Of a DNA stretch of 64,000 bases, positions 11,419-21,279 are shown piece by piece. Position numbers and translations under genes: made by a program. This DNA comes from Megaustenia siamemsis (taxonomy: Eukaryota > Mollusca > Gastropoda > Stylommatophora > Ariophantidae), in NCBI GenBank assembly GCA_032433765.1, contig JAVIAB010000160.1:248001-312000 (forward strand), given 5' to 3'. Within the stretch, counting starts at the first letter, position 1. Every line of letters starts with the position of its first letter. The notes under the pieces are model-generated. The model searched no databases, had not been told where the DNA came from, and saw only the letters and a list, made by a program, of their open reading frames with translations.

Positions 11419-11635
11419 ACAGTATAGAGAGTTCTGCTGTCTCCTGTAATTGCAGCTGTCTCTGCTTTCCCTGTCAAATTGTCTGTTTAAGCTCTTGTAT
11501 CTATTTAAACAAGGATTCTTATTTTCTTGCTGCTATTTACAATTTTAAAAATCTTGAGAAATACGGCTGTGCCGCAGTATAACATCTTGGTAGCGAATGT
11601 TTTAAAGCCGGTCTCGTTATAAGTTGATTCTACTG
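11419..11635 (-). mobile_element. Right end of the pogo/Tigger-like element
   Basis: The last 26 bases (11610-11635) are an inverted match to the end at 6926, differing at about four positions, and are followed by TA. The preceding ~200 bases are T-rich and carry no transposase domain. If both ends belong to one element, it spans 4.7 kb and includes several later insertions. They may instead be ends of two different copies. Confidence 0.4.
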
Positions 11636-11639
11636 TACA

Positions 11640-11745
11640 TAAAGTAATGTTTGGTTATTTGTTGTAAGTAGTGTTTGGTTATTTGTTGTAAGTAGTGTTT
11701 GGTTATTTGTTGTAAGTAGTGTTTGGTTATTTGCTTTAACTCTTA
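11640..11745. repeat. 24-bp minisatellite, four copies
   Basis: Four units of 'gtttggttatttgttgtaag' plus 'tagt'. The same unit family recurs loosely at 12440-12515 and massively at 14757-15417. Confidence 0.85.
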
Positions 11746-12541
11746 GTTACGATACCTATCTGTAACTGATGTGTTTATGATGCTTTAGTAAAAATTACTA
11801 CCACTTAAATGTAACATTAGGTGCTCTAAAAATAGTATTTTCTCTGAACTTTTTACACATAGCTGTGTGGTTCACATTAGGTGAGACACAGGGACTTAGA
11901 ATTTCTGGCTCAGGTAGATATATGACCTGAGTTTCACCTCATCTGGCTGACTCTTAACGTAGCGATCTACATTGGAGAACCCAAACAACTCAGGCTCCAA
12001 ATGCAAATCCTGCAGCGGTCAATGGAATACAAACTCTATTCCACCATCTTGGAACCAGTAGTCGAAAGCAATAATGAAAATAATCACCACCAAAATTAAA
12101 TGTATCAGACACAAAGCATGAAAAACATTTATATATAAGATCAAAAGTGAAGAACTAAGAAGAAAGCTAGAAACATTTCTCACTATTGAATGCATAAATA
12201 AATGATGTAAAAAGGTGTCCTGGCCATGTTATAAGACAACTAGATTGTATGATACAAGTATTCTTCATTAAATGTTACTTGAACACCAGGCCCTAGTGCT
12301 GACTTTGAGAAAAGATAGGTGGAAAGAACATTTGATGAACTAGGAAATATAATAGTTGAAGTAGCCAATGAACGAGCACAAGACAGCAAACTATGTGTCC
12401 CCTTGGCACTGAAGGGGAAAATCAGAAAGGAAAGAAGTGATTGGTTAATTACTCTTGATATTATTGATTGTTTATTTGCTGTAGGTAGTGATTGGTTATT
12501 GTACTGTAGATGGTGATGACTTATTTTCTGATGATACCGTG
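11746..12541. other. Intron sequence; a decayed LINE C-type 3' end is possible
   Basis: No intact gene. The open frame at 12319-12516 contains 'ELGNIIVEVANERAQDSKLC', close to the C-terminal block of family C (ALGNITAAEANRRAKDCKLY at about 34438). A decayed family C 3' end is therefore likely at about 12220-12430. Loose copies of the 24-bp unit follow at 12440-12515. Confidence 0.45.
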
Positions 12542-12655
12542 TTCTATCTATCTATTGTCCTTTCAAGCCAAAGACGGCACATAGGGCACAACCACAATCT
12601 CAAAAAGAAACCTTGCGTGCCAAAATGACACATATTGCAGAAATCATTGCTCTAA
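12542..12655 (-). mobile_element. Tail of a family G-like LINE subfamily, second copy
   Basis: Same block as 3224-3345, including the CTAT tail and 'aaaccttgcgtgccaaaatg'. Non-coding and 5'-truncated. Confidence 0.5.
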
Positions 12656-12689
12656 ATTCAATGGCCTGTTGATACCGTATTTACTAGAT

Positions 12690-14720
12690 GACCCACAACT
12701 AGTTAACAAAGTAAACAAAGAATATTATTAGGATATGAATATTAACTAGACTAAAACTATTGCTATAAGCAGAAAAACACACAAAATATACAATTAGATG
12801 GAAAGAACCGTGTTCAAGAATATAAGCAATCTTGGACATCTTATAACAATGGATGGAAAATATAAGACAGAAATAAACAAAAGATTAGGAATGGCAGAAG
12901 GTGAATTTTACAACATGTAAAATATAACCACGGGCAATCTCAGAGAATGTAACAACTGGAGAGGCGTGACACTTTTGTCAGTTGCCTCAAAGTTATTCTG
13001 CAAAATCATCATGAATAGAATAAAAGATTCAATAGATACAGTAATGCACGAAGAACAGGTTGGGTTTAGAAAAGGGAGAAGCTGCCTTCACCACATTTTT
13101 ACTCTATGACTTATACTGGAGGAACACATTGAGAAGAAAAAACCTTTTGTACTTAACTTCATCGACTTCAAAAAAGCATTTGACAGTATTCATAGAGATT
13201 CTTTGTGGAAAATTCTGAAGCAATATGGCTTACCATCAAAAATCATTAATATTATTAAAGACATGTATGATGGTTACACATGTGCAGTTCAAACAGAGGA
13301 AGGACTGAGCGAATGTTTCCCAATAGAAACTGGGGTTAAACAAGGATGTATTTTATCGCCCTTGTTATGTGGAGTTGTTATGGACTTCATAATGAAGAAA
13401 TGCTGCACTGGTAATAAAGGCATCAAATGGATACAAGGAGACCGTTTGGAGGACCTTGACTTTGCTGATAACATAGTTCTCATCAGCAGTCAGATAAAAA
13501 CGATGCAGGAAAACACAAATGAACTATCATCAATAGCCAGCAAAATTGGGCTTGAGATCAATCATGAAAAGACTAAGATCATGGATAGCTTAATTCCAAC
13601 AGACTACAAAATATACACGGAAAACAAGCCAGTGGAAGAGATCAATCACTTTATCCATCTTGGAAGTCACATTGATCGAGAAGGGGATACAAGTAAAGAA
13701 ATTAGAATCAGAATAGCTAAAGCAGCAATGTCTTTCAGAAGCCTTGAAAAGTTGTAGAAATCAAAACTCATCGGCACAAACACAAAACTTAGACTATTCA
13801 AATCAAATGTACCTTTACGTATGCGTGTGAAAACTGGAAAACAACAAAAGACATAGAAACAAAGTTGCTCGCATTCGAAAATAAATGTCTAAGGAAAATA
13901 CTTGGTATAGCGTGGAACAAATTCAAAACAAATGAAGAAATTAGAGAAATCGCCAATCAACCACTAATATCTTCAGTAATAAAAAAAAGACGATGGTCAT
14001 ATGTTGGACATGTGATGAGAAGAGATAATAACCGAATAGCAAAGAAAGCCCTCATGTGGGAAACAACAGGTAAGAGGAAGACCCAGAGAGACACTGAGAA
14101 GAACATTGATGAGAGAGGCAAGAGCAACAGGAATTGGTTCCCTCAATGAGATAGAGCTGCTTGCACAGAACAGAGACAAATGGTGAGATTTGATAAAATA
14201 TCTTTAAAAGAATTGAAAACTGCTAGAACATAAATTCAGATAAGAGGAGTATCTTGGTCTACGTCTTATGGGCCAGCTATGGCTCGAAGGGTCATTAGAT
14301 AGGTAGAAAATATAACCACATCAAAGTAAATAACACCAGAACTAAAACTGTGAATTGTAAAATGTTATATATACTCAAAATTTCTGTATGGTGCAGAAAC
14401 CTGGACATTAAATAAAAAGACAACAGAAAACTAAAGCCATTATAATGTAGATCTATAGAAAAAGTGGATTGAATTGGATGGAAGGAAAAGGAGACAATCA
14501 GGGAAGTATCAGTGGTTAATGGAACAAAGAACTATTGAACACAATTCGGAAAAGACTGAGATTTGTGGGACATTTGTAGAGGCATAATACACTACTCAAT
14601 TCATCTTAGAGGGGAAGATACAAGGTAGCCTAGACAAGCGCAGACCAAGACTAAAGTGGACTGATAACATCAAAAGCTTGACACGTGAACCTGTTACAAC
14701 ATTGCACCATTAAGACAAGA
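12690..14720 (+). mobile_element. LINE family J, split by LINE G
   Basis: The left part (12690-12931) encodes a decayed block resembling the YLGS region of a LINE (NISNLGHLITMDGKYKTEINK). The right part (14307-14720) gives RLRFVGHL and, downstream in another frame, RPRLKWTDNIK, the usual LINE C-terminal blocks. A family G copy (12932-14306) sits between them, flanked by the 13-bp duplication aaaatataaccac. All frames are broken. Confidence 0.6.
12932..14306 (+). mobile_element. LINE family G copy, 5'-truncated, nested in LINE J
   Basis: It starts inside the reverse transcriptase (GVTLLSVASKLFCKII) and runs through FIDFKKAFDSIHRDSLWK, GVKQGCILSPLLCGVVMD, LEDLDFADNIVLISSQ and GSHIDREGDTSKEIRIRIAK to the HVMRRDNNRIAKKAL C-terminus and a GATA-type tail. 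The FADN motif replaces FADD, and several stops and frameshifts are present (for example at 13755). A perfect 13-bp target duplication brackets it (12919-12931 and 14307-14319). The longest open piece is 13203-13757 (184 codons). Confidence 0.85.
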
Positions 14721-14756
14721 GATAGTAAAATAGCACTTCATGGTAGCCATCTATTG

Positions 14757-15417
14757 TAGAAAGTGATTTGTTATTTGTTGTAGATGGTGATTGGTTATTT
14801 GTTGTAGATGGTGTCTGGTTATTTGTTGTAGAAAGTGATTTGTTATTTGTTGTAGATGGTGATTGGTTATTTGTTGTAGATGGTGTCTGGTTATTTGTCA
14901 TAGATAGTGATTGGTTATTTGTTGTAGATAGTTGCTGGTAATTTGTTGTAGGTGGTGACTGGTAATTTGTTGTAGATGGTGGCTGGTTATTTGTTGTAGA
15001 TGGTGATTTGTTATTTGTCGTAGATAGTGGCTGGTAATTTGTTGTAAATGGTGACTGGTTATTTGTTGTAGATAGTGATTTGTTATTTGTTGTAGATAGT
15101 GGCTGGTAATTTGTTGTAGATGGTGGCTGGTTATTTGTTGTAGTTGGTGATTGGTTATTTGTTGTAGATAGTGATTGCTTATTTGTTGTAGATAGTGATT
15201 TGTTATTTGTTGTAGATGGTGATTGGTTATTTGCTGTAGATGGTGGCTGGTTATTTGCTGTAGATGGTGGCTGACTATTTGCTGTAGATGGTGGCTGACT
15301 ATTTGCTGTAGATGGTGGCTGGTTATTTGTTGTAGATGGTGATTGGTTGTTTGTTGTAGATGGTGTTTGGTTGTTTGTTGTAGATGGTGATTGGTTATTT
15401 GTTGTCGATGGTGGCTA
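14757..15417. repeat. 24-bp minisatellite, about 27 copies
   Basis: Tandem copies of 'ggttatttgttgtagatggtgatt' with variants (gtggct, gtgtct, ttgct). Because 24 is a multiple of three, one minus-strand frame stays open and gives a Thr/Asn/Ser-rich peptide, which is a by-product. The array ends about 550 bases before helicase exon b. Confidence 0.9.
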
Positions 15418-15963
15418 GGAGTATAAAATGCCTAAACTTCTTCTATTGTACATTTATGTTGATTTTTGAAGAAGCTATATCTTAAAATTTAAAAACTTTT
15501 GTGGTTATAAATCTAATTGCATCCTCTGAAGCTCTCAGATTTGCAGATCTGTGAGATTTTAGTTAGAGCATTATTCCAGTATTCTTACATAAATATTAAC
15601 TCTTGCTAAACATATTTTGTTATGTGTGTGTGTGGTGTCACAAATGTTAACTACTTCCCAAAAATAAACATTTTAAGTATATTTGCAATGTGCCAGACAA
15701 CTGACATCAACACCAAATAATCCTGCAACGTTTCCAAGATTATAGTTATAATGTCACTTTGATATTAAAACAAGTGGCAGTGAGTTATAAGTAGTGATTG
15801 GTTATTTTTTAATAAATAGACTTGTTGACAGCAAATGTCCATGATATTAACCATGGTTATTTCACATTTATTGACATATTTTGCATAATCTGAGTCTAGC
15901 CCATAGTATAAGTTGTTTTCTTTATCTTTCTTAATTGCTACTATTTACGTCCAAACTCTTCAG

Positions 15964-16112
15964 ATATGTGTCAGTGGAAGAACCTGCTTGTACCAGATGT
16001 ACTCCAGCATGCCTTAGAAGAGGATGGCTTTGACACCCCAACCCCAGTACAAAACATGGTGCTTCCTAGTGCTATCAGGGACAGAAGGGACATTCTGGCA
16101 GCAGCTGAAACA
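15964..16112 (+). CDS. DDX24: DDX24-like helicase, exon b (Q motif, start of motif I)
   Basis: 149 bases between an acceptor (ctcttcag) and a GT donor. It encodes MCQWKNLLVPDVLQHALEED, then GFDTPTPVQNMVLP, a DEAD-box Q motif with its upstream aromatic residue, and ends ILAAAET, the first half of Walker A. The intron falls exactly between AET and GSGKT. The Q motif contacts the adenine of ATP. The wording WKNLLVP...PTPVQ...AIRD..DILAAAE is the DDX24 form rather than that of other DEAD-box paralogues. It joins exon a in phase 1 and exon c in phase 0. Confidence 0.93.
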
Positions 16113-16240
16113 GTGTGTGATCACTTTACTATTTATTGTTGATCTCACTGGCTTTGTTTATTATTATTAGAGCTAACAATTTACAGCACTCCTGGTAGAT
16201 CCATAGGTATTCTGTCATCTTTAGCAGCCTATGAAGTGTG

Positions 16241-16484
16241 TAAAGTGCCCTGTCATGCCAAGTGGCATATAGGGAATATGGTGTTAGTGACCATAATTTA
16301 TATAGACCTTCGACATGATTTTTGGGGTAATGTGGTTGGTATTATGCCCATGACGCTTAACTTTGCCAGAAAAAAATCCGGTACCCATTTAAGGCTGGGT
16401 GAACCCGGAAGCCATCAGTCAGGATCGAACCTGACCTCTTGTTCTTTGTAATCCAGCTCACTAACCACTGAGCTATCATGACTC
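16241..16484 (-). mobile_element. tRNA-derived SINE
   Basis: The reverse strand starts with a tRNA-like head: an A box (TAGCTCAGTGG, covered by 16464-16474) and a B box (GGTTCGATCC) inside 'caggttcgatcctgactg'. A 3' unrelated body follows. A 13-bp duplication, cctatgaagtgtg, flanks it (16228-16240 and 16485-16497). A second copy is at 59935-60193. SINEs of this type are transcribed by RNA polymerase III and moved by LINE proteins. Confidence 0.85.
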
Positions 16485-16954
16485 CCTATGAAGTGTGCAC
16501 ACACCTAACTCATTCTTTCATGCTGTTCTTACTTGATTAATATTATATTCCACATTGTTGCGATCAAAGACTACATCCTCACTTAATATCCATATTGATT
16601 TTGAACAATATTTAAATGTGCCATTCATCTTGTGTATGTTAATTAGACCCACCATAGGCACACCCAAGGCCTCATATCAGCTCCTGCATTGCCACTAACC
16701 CCCACATAATTTGTAATGCATATTCAGATATTTTTTATAAAATGTTTGATTATTAAGTATATGTCATGTCAGTGACATCAGTTCTGTATCTTTTAAAGCA
16801 TTGACTGAAAGTCTATCATAATAGTTTGGTGGTGGCTTTGAAACCCACTTAAGGCCAGCAGTATTCTCATTCTATTATTTCTCATACTAAATAGAGATTG
16901 TTGAACTAAAAACACCACCTCAAGCTCTTTTGAGTAGTGATACTGAAAAAACCA

Positions 16955-17760
16955 GTCAGTATGCAGTGTGGGGACAGTTGTTTATCACTACAGCGAGTTT
17001 ATGAGTGGCAAAGAACATGCACCTCGCCCCAGCTGGCCTGAAACTGTGACAAACCCTAACGTTGTTGCAGTGGACGGTTATTTGAGAAGACAGACAGGTG
17101 ACAATTGACAAAGTAGCTGAAATAGTCTATGTGCTTGTACACTGTTGTGGTGGTATGAAGCTGAGGGAGATGATTGTCTGCAACGCGTAGTTGCTGGCAG
17201 CTAATTATATTTTCATTACCAACCATAAAGTAAGAATGTATGTAAAGAAGGGCAACATTCACTCTTCCCAAAAGAAATTTAAAAAATTGTGCACAACTCA
17301 ATCAGCCAGCAAGTAATGATCATATTTATTGGGGATGATGAATGTCCAATTCCTGAAATATGACATGCTCAGAGAAGCAACAGTGAGTTGTATTGTGACC
17401 CTCTTCTGAACTGTTTGAAGTCTACAATAAGGTCAAAACATTGTGGTTTGCTCACTTCTATCATTGATATGATATTGCAACATGACAATGCTGGTCGCAT
17501 ACATCACATGCAATAGATGAAGATCTTGAATCTCCATTTCAAGTAAATGCCTTCCACATTAATCTAATGTGCTTGATCACTTGCCGTATGGTGATCATAT
17601 CTTTAGACCCCCTTAAGGAAACTCTGAGTAGCAAGAAATTTGAAAATAAAAAAATGGTTTTCTGCAGACAATGAGGTGGAGACGACAGTGGATATGTAGT
17701 AAACCAGAATAATTTCTTTTCTTAAGAATCCAATCACTGGGGAACAAGCAATGGATGGGT
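16955..17760 (+). pseudogene. Mariner-like transposase remnant
   Basis: Several shifted frames give pieces of a Tc1/mariner transposase: RVYEWQ near 16995, VTNPNVVAVDG near 17050, LQHDNAGRIHH near 17477-17510 (the conserved HDNARPH block with the second catalytic Asp), then LKETLSSKKFENK near 17615-17650. Many stops and shifts make it inactive. No terminal repeats were identified. The family call rests on block order and spacing. Confidence 0.6.
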
Positions 17761-17794
17761 TTTTTTTTTTTTTTTTGGGGGGGGGGGGGGGGGG
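17758..17794. repeat. Adjacent homopolymers: T run then G run
   Basis: About 18 T are followed directly by about 18 G. Exact lengths are unreliable in most sequencing. Such a G run can form quadruplexes. Confidence 0.8.
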
Positions 17795-18046
17795 ACTCTT
17801 GGGGTGTTGGAAAGTGATGGTGTAATTCAGTCACGTGCATTTAATCAGCAAGAAAGTAGTGGTTGCTTTTTGACTCACCTTTGTATTTCCAACAATATTG
17901 CAGTGTTTTTCTGTGAATTTTTTATGTTGTATTTCCAACAATATTGCAGTGTTTTTCTGTGAATTTTCTACTTTGTGAGTATTTGGAAGAACTGTACAAT
18001 GTTTTTAGCACTTACCTTCATTTGTCTCTGAAACTTGTTTCTCTAG

Positions 18047-18187
18047 GGCAGTGGAAAGACTTTGGCTTTTGGTATTCCTGTGTTCTCAAGAATTTTATAT
18101 GAGCTAGATAATGTGGAGAAGGAAAACCCTGATGAGAGAATGAAGCTAGATGGAAATGACCTCAAAACAAGCAATGTAAAGATGGAG
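18047..18187 (+). CDS. DDX24: DDX24-like helicase, exon c (rest of motif I)
   Basis: 141 bases (47 codons) from ctctag to gtaagc. It opens with GSGKTLAFGIPVFSRILYEL, completing the Walker A phosphate-binding loop split from exon b, and continues with an acidic and lysine-rich spacer (NVEKENPDERMKLDG). DDX24 proteins carry a long poorly conserved insertion here between motifs I and Ia. This version is short, about 35 residues with the start of exon d, against well over 100 in the human protein as I remember it. Both introns are phase 0. Confidence 0.93.
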
Positions 18188-18399
18188 GTAAGCAAAAGAC
18201 AGTAATAATAAACAACCATATAGTTATTGATAGCAACATTGAAAGACACATGTATTGGCAGTGTAGTAAAGTGTTGATCTCTAGTGCTGGCATGGCACTG
18301 TGGCAAAGTTTGAATCCTGGTTCAAGCTGTACATTATTCTTTGAGTTTTCTTATTTGTTTGTGAATTTTCTTTTAGTGCTGTTAATACACCTGTGTCTT

Positions 18400-19195
18400 T
18401 ATATAATGTATGTCTTGTGAGTCAATGCCAAAGTGAAGTTCAAAGTAACCCATAAATAGGCAGGCATAGCTTGAACCCATCTTGGTGCCCATGGCTGCAC
18501 CACAGACTTGGTCATAGAAGTCACCATTAAACTCAAATGTGTTGAGGTTGAGGGCAAGCTTAGTGAGGTGGAGATTGGCAGTATCAACAGAAGGGTCCTT
18601 TGGTCTAGAAAGAACTGTAGAGCCAGGAGACTATCAGAGTGAGGGTAGAGGTGTAAAGAGAACAGACGTCGAGGGTGAAAAGTTGGTGTGAGTGACCATG
18701 GGAGAGAGAGATGGTAGAGAAGATTTTTAAGGCATGGTTCGTGTCTTTGACATAGAAGGGAAGGGTAGCCACAATGGATTGGAAGACGCTATACAGATAG
18801 TCGGATATGTGTTCAGTCGGTAAGCACACGCTGCCACGATAAGACGTCCAGGGTTGTTGAGTTTGTGAATTTTAGGGAGCATGTAGAAGGATGGCTTACC
18901 AAGACCACTATTAGGGATAATGAGATGGGACATGCTTATTCTGGAGGACAATGGTGACATCATGGCGAAGGTTATAAAAAGTAGAATAGGATAACTGTTT
19001 GGTGCCCTCGGGAATGTACAAGTCTTTACGCCAAACTACTACCACTCCCCCCTTATCTGCCAGTTTCATAACAATGTCCTCCTGGCGGCGAAGATTGGAG
19101 AATGCTCGAAACTCAGAGGAAGTTAGATTAGAGCGGCGAAGTTCTCTTCAGCAAAGTTGCTGGATCTCACATGATGTGACCTTTATGTAGAGGTC
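18400..19195 (-). pseudogene. Penelope-like element reverse transcriptase fragment
   Basis: The minus strand encodes KLADKGGVVVVWRKDLYIPE, then LGKPSFYMLPKIHKLNNPGR, a FTLDVCSLYTS block and [20 protein letters not shown] in different frames. These are the reverse transcriptase blocks of Penelope-like retroelements, whose palm motif is preceded by an AMGTxMxPSYA stretch. Frameshifts separate the pieces. No GIY-YIG endonuclease was found. It ends abruptly at about 18400. Confidence 0.75.
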
Positions 19196-19199
19196 AAGG

Positions 19200-19980
19200 A
19201 CATGTGATGCACCAGCTGAAAACAGAAAGAAAAAGATGCCCAGTGCTGATAAGAACATCTTGAATATGTTGTGGTACAGAGAAAGGAAAAGATACCCAGT
19301 GATGACAAGAACATCTTGAACATGTTGTGGTACAGAGAAAGGAAAAGATACCCAGTGCTGACAAGAACATCTTGAACATGTTGTGGTACAGAGAAAGGAA
19401 AAGATACCCAGTGATGACAAGAACATCTTGAACATGTTGTGGTACAGAGAAAGGAAAAGATACCCAGTGCTGACAAGAACATGTTGCGGTACTAAGAACA
19501 GCTTGAACATGTTGTGGTACAGGGAAAGGAAAAGATACCCAGTGCTGACAAGAACATGTTGCGGTACTAAGAACAGCTTGAACATGTTGTGGTACAGGGA
19601 AAGGAAAAGATACCCAGTGCTGACAAGAACATGTTGCGGTACTAAGAACAGCTTGAACATGTTGTGGTACAGGGAAAGGAAAAGATACCCAGTGCTGACA
19701 AGAACAGCTTGAACATGTTGTGGTACAGGGAAAGGAAAAGATACCCAGTGCTGACAAGAACATGTTGCGGTACTAAGAACAGCTTGAACATGTTGCGGTA
19801 CTGGGAAAGGAAAAGTTACCCAGTGCTGACAAGAACAGCTTGAACATGTTGCGGTACAGAGAAAGGAAAAGTTACCCAGTGCTGACAAGAACAGCTTGAA
19901 CATGTTGTGGTACAGAGAAAGGAAAAGATACCCAGTGCTGACAAGAAAAGCTTGAACATGTTGTGGTAGTGGGAAAGAAA
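19200..19980. repeat. Minisatellite with 56-bp and 75-bp units
   Basis: Units contain 'gaacatgttgtggtacagag' and 'aaaggaaaagatacccagt'. The basic period is 56 bp. A longer version adds 'acatgttgcggtactaagaa' (75 bp). The two alternate in an organised way, with 56-bp units on the left and mostly 75-bp units in the centre, as expected from unequal exchange. Long antisense frames here (up to 251 codons) are artefacts. Confidence 0.9.
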
Positions 19981-20163
19981 GAAAAAGCAGAGAAAGTCAC
20001 CCAATACCCATGTTGTAATGAAGATGTTGATACACAAATATTGCAGCAATTCTGTCAACAACAATACATCGCATTCATGTCAAATTAACACACTTTTGAG
20101 GACATTCTATGAAGAAGAGTTATCATCAAGTGAATGCAGAAGAAAGAATTTTGAAACCTCTCC

Positions 20164-20271
20164 TTTGTCTCAGATATTTATAATTGTGTTGTCTCAGATA
20201 TTTATAATTGTATTGTCTCAGATATTTATAATTGTGTTGTCTCAGATATTTATAATTGTATTGTCTCAGAT
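20164..20271. repeat. 24-bp AT-rich minisatellite, left part
   Basis: Tandem 'tgtctcagatatttataatt' plus 'gtgt' or 'gtat'. The same array resumes at 23839-23985 after LINE B, so the LINE entered an existing array. Confidence 0.9.
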
Positions 20272-20410
20272 CTGCACCTTCTTTCAATTCTGAACGTATG
20301 GACTTTGTCCCTCCTTCGGAAATCCTTGAAACGGAGTCAAGAGGGGGATAGTGCGACTGGGTAAAGCACTATTTCCATATTCTGTGCCCAGGCAGAGTAG
20401 GGAAAGTGAA

Positions 20411-21028
20411 ATGAGGAAGAAAGCACCAATGTTTAAACTTGGCACATGGAACGTAAGGACCATGTGCCCTGTACTTGCTAAAGCAAACACACTGACAGAT
20501 GGCCAAATTAGAACAACAGCCTTCATAGATAAAGAACTAAATAGGCTACATGTCGATATTATTGCCCTACAAGAAACAAGACTCTCAGACTGTGGCTCTG
20601 TAAAGGAAGAAAATTATACTTTTTTCTGGCAGGGTCTAAGTGTCGCAAAGCCGCGTCTACATGGAGTAGGCTTCGCTGTTAATAACAAACATATTAACTC
20701 CATAACCACGCCAAAAGGAGTGTCCGAACGCTCAATGATACTTCAGCTGCATACAAAAAGTGGATTAATAAATATCATTAGCGCCTATGCACCAACATTG
20801 GCTGCATCAGACAAAGAGAAAGACAACTTCTACCAACAACTTCAAATGATCATTGACTCACTTCCAAAAGATGAGCTATTATATATACTCGGTGATTTCA
20901 ACGCACACACAGGATCTGATCAACAATCTTGGCCAACATGCCTAGGTCATCACGGCATTGGAAAAATCAACGAAAATGGCCAGAGATCCACTGTGCACAC
21001 TTTCTTGGTAATCACAGCTAAGTTGTAA
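20411..21028 (+). pseudogene. LINE B apurinic endonuclease domain (N-terminal part)
   Basis: From the ATG at 20411 the frame reads LGTWNVRTMC, DIIALQETRLSD, GVGFAVNNKH, ISAYAPT and YILGDFNAHTG. These are the successive motifs of the exonuclease/endonuclease/phosphatase fold (catalytic Glu in QETR, Asp and Asn in GDFNAH). At about 20988 the frame runs into a 46-bp tandem repeat and stops at 21028. The C-terminal endonuclease blocks (around 21290-21430, ending SADCNIDHTL) continue in another frame. The endonuclease nicks target DNA to prime reverse transcription. Confidence 0.8.
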
Positions 21029-21145
21029 GGCACCACTGTGCACATTTTCTTGGTAGCCACAGCTAAGTTGTAAGACATCCACTTTGCACACTTTCTTGGT
21101 AATCACAGCTAAGTTGTAAGGCATCCACTGTGCACACTTTCTTCT
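20988..21145. repeat. 46-bp tandem repeat inside the LINE B endonuclease
   Basis: About three and a half copies of 'ccactgtgcacactttcttg' followed by 'gtaatcacagctaagttgta'. It interrupts the coding frame of the LINE and must have expanded after, or during, its decay. Confidence 0.8.
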
Positions 21146-21279
21146 AGTAGCCTTGATCAGCAATAGTCAGTTCAACAACGTGGTAACAAACACCAACACG
21201 ACTCAACTAATCCTGTGCAAGTTTCTTGTGTCATTAACCTTCTGAGAATCATCTATACATAACAAATACCTACTTTAAT

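Noticed and set aside
19148..19903. Antisense open frames of 251, 189 and 99 codons with repeated HWVSFPF and CSCQ units
   Set aside because: They follow the 56/75-bp minisatellite exactly; all three antisense frames give the same kind of peptide. No start context, domain or end outside the array.
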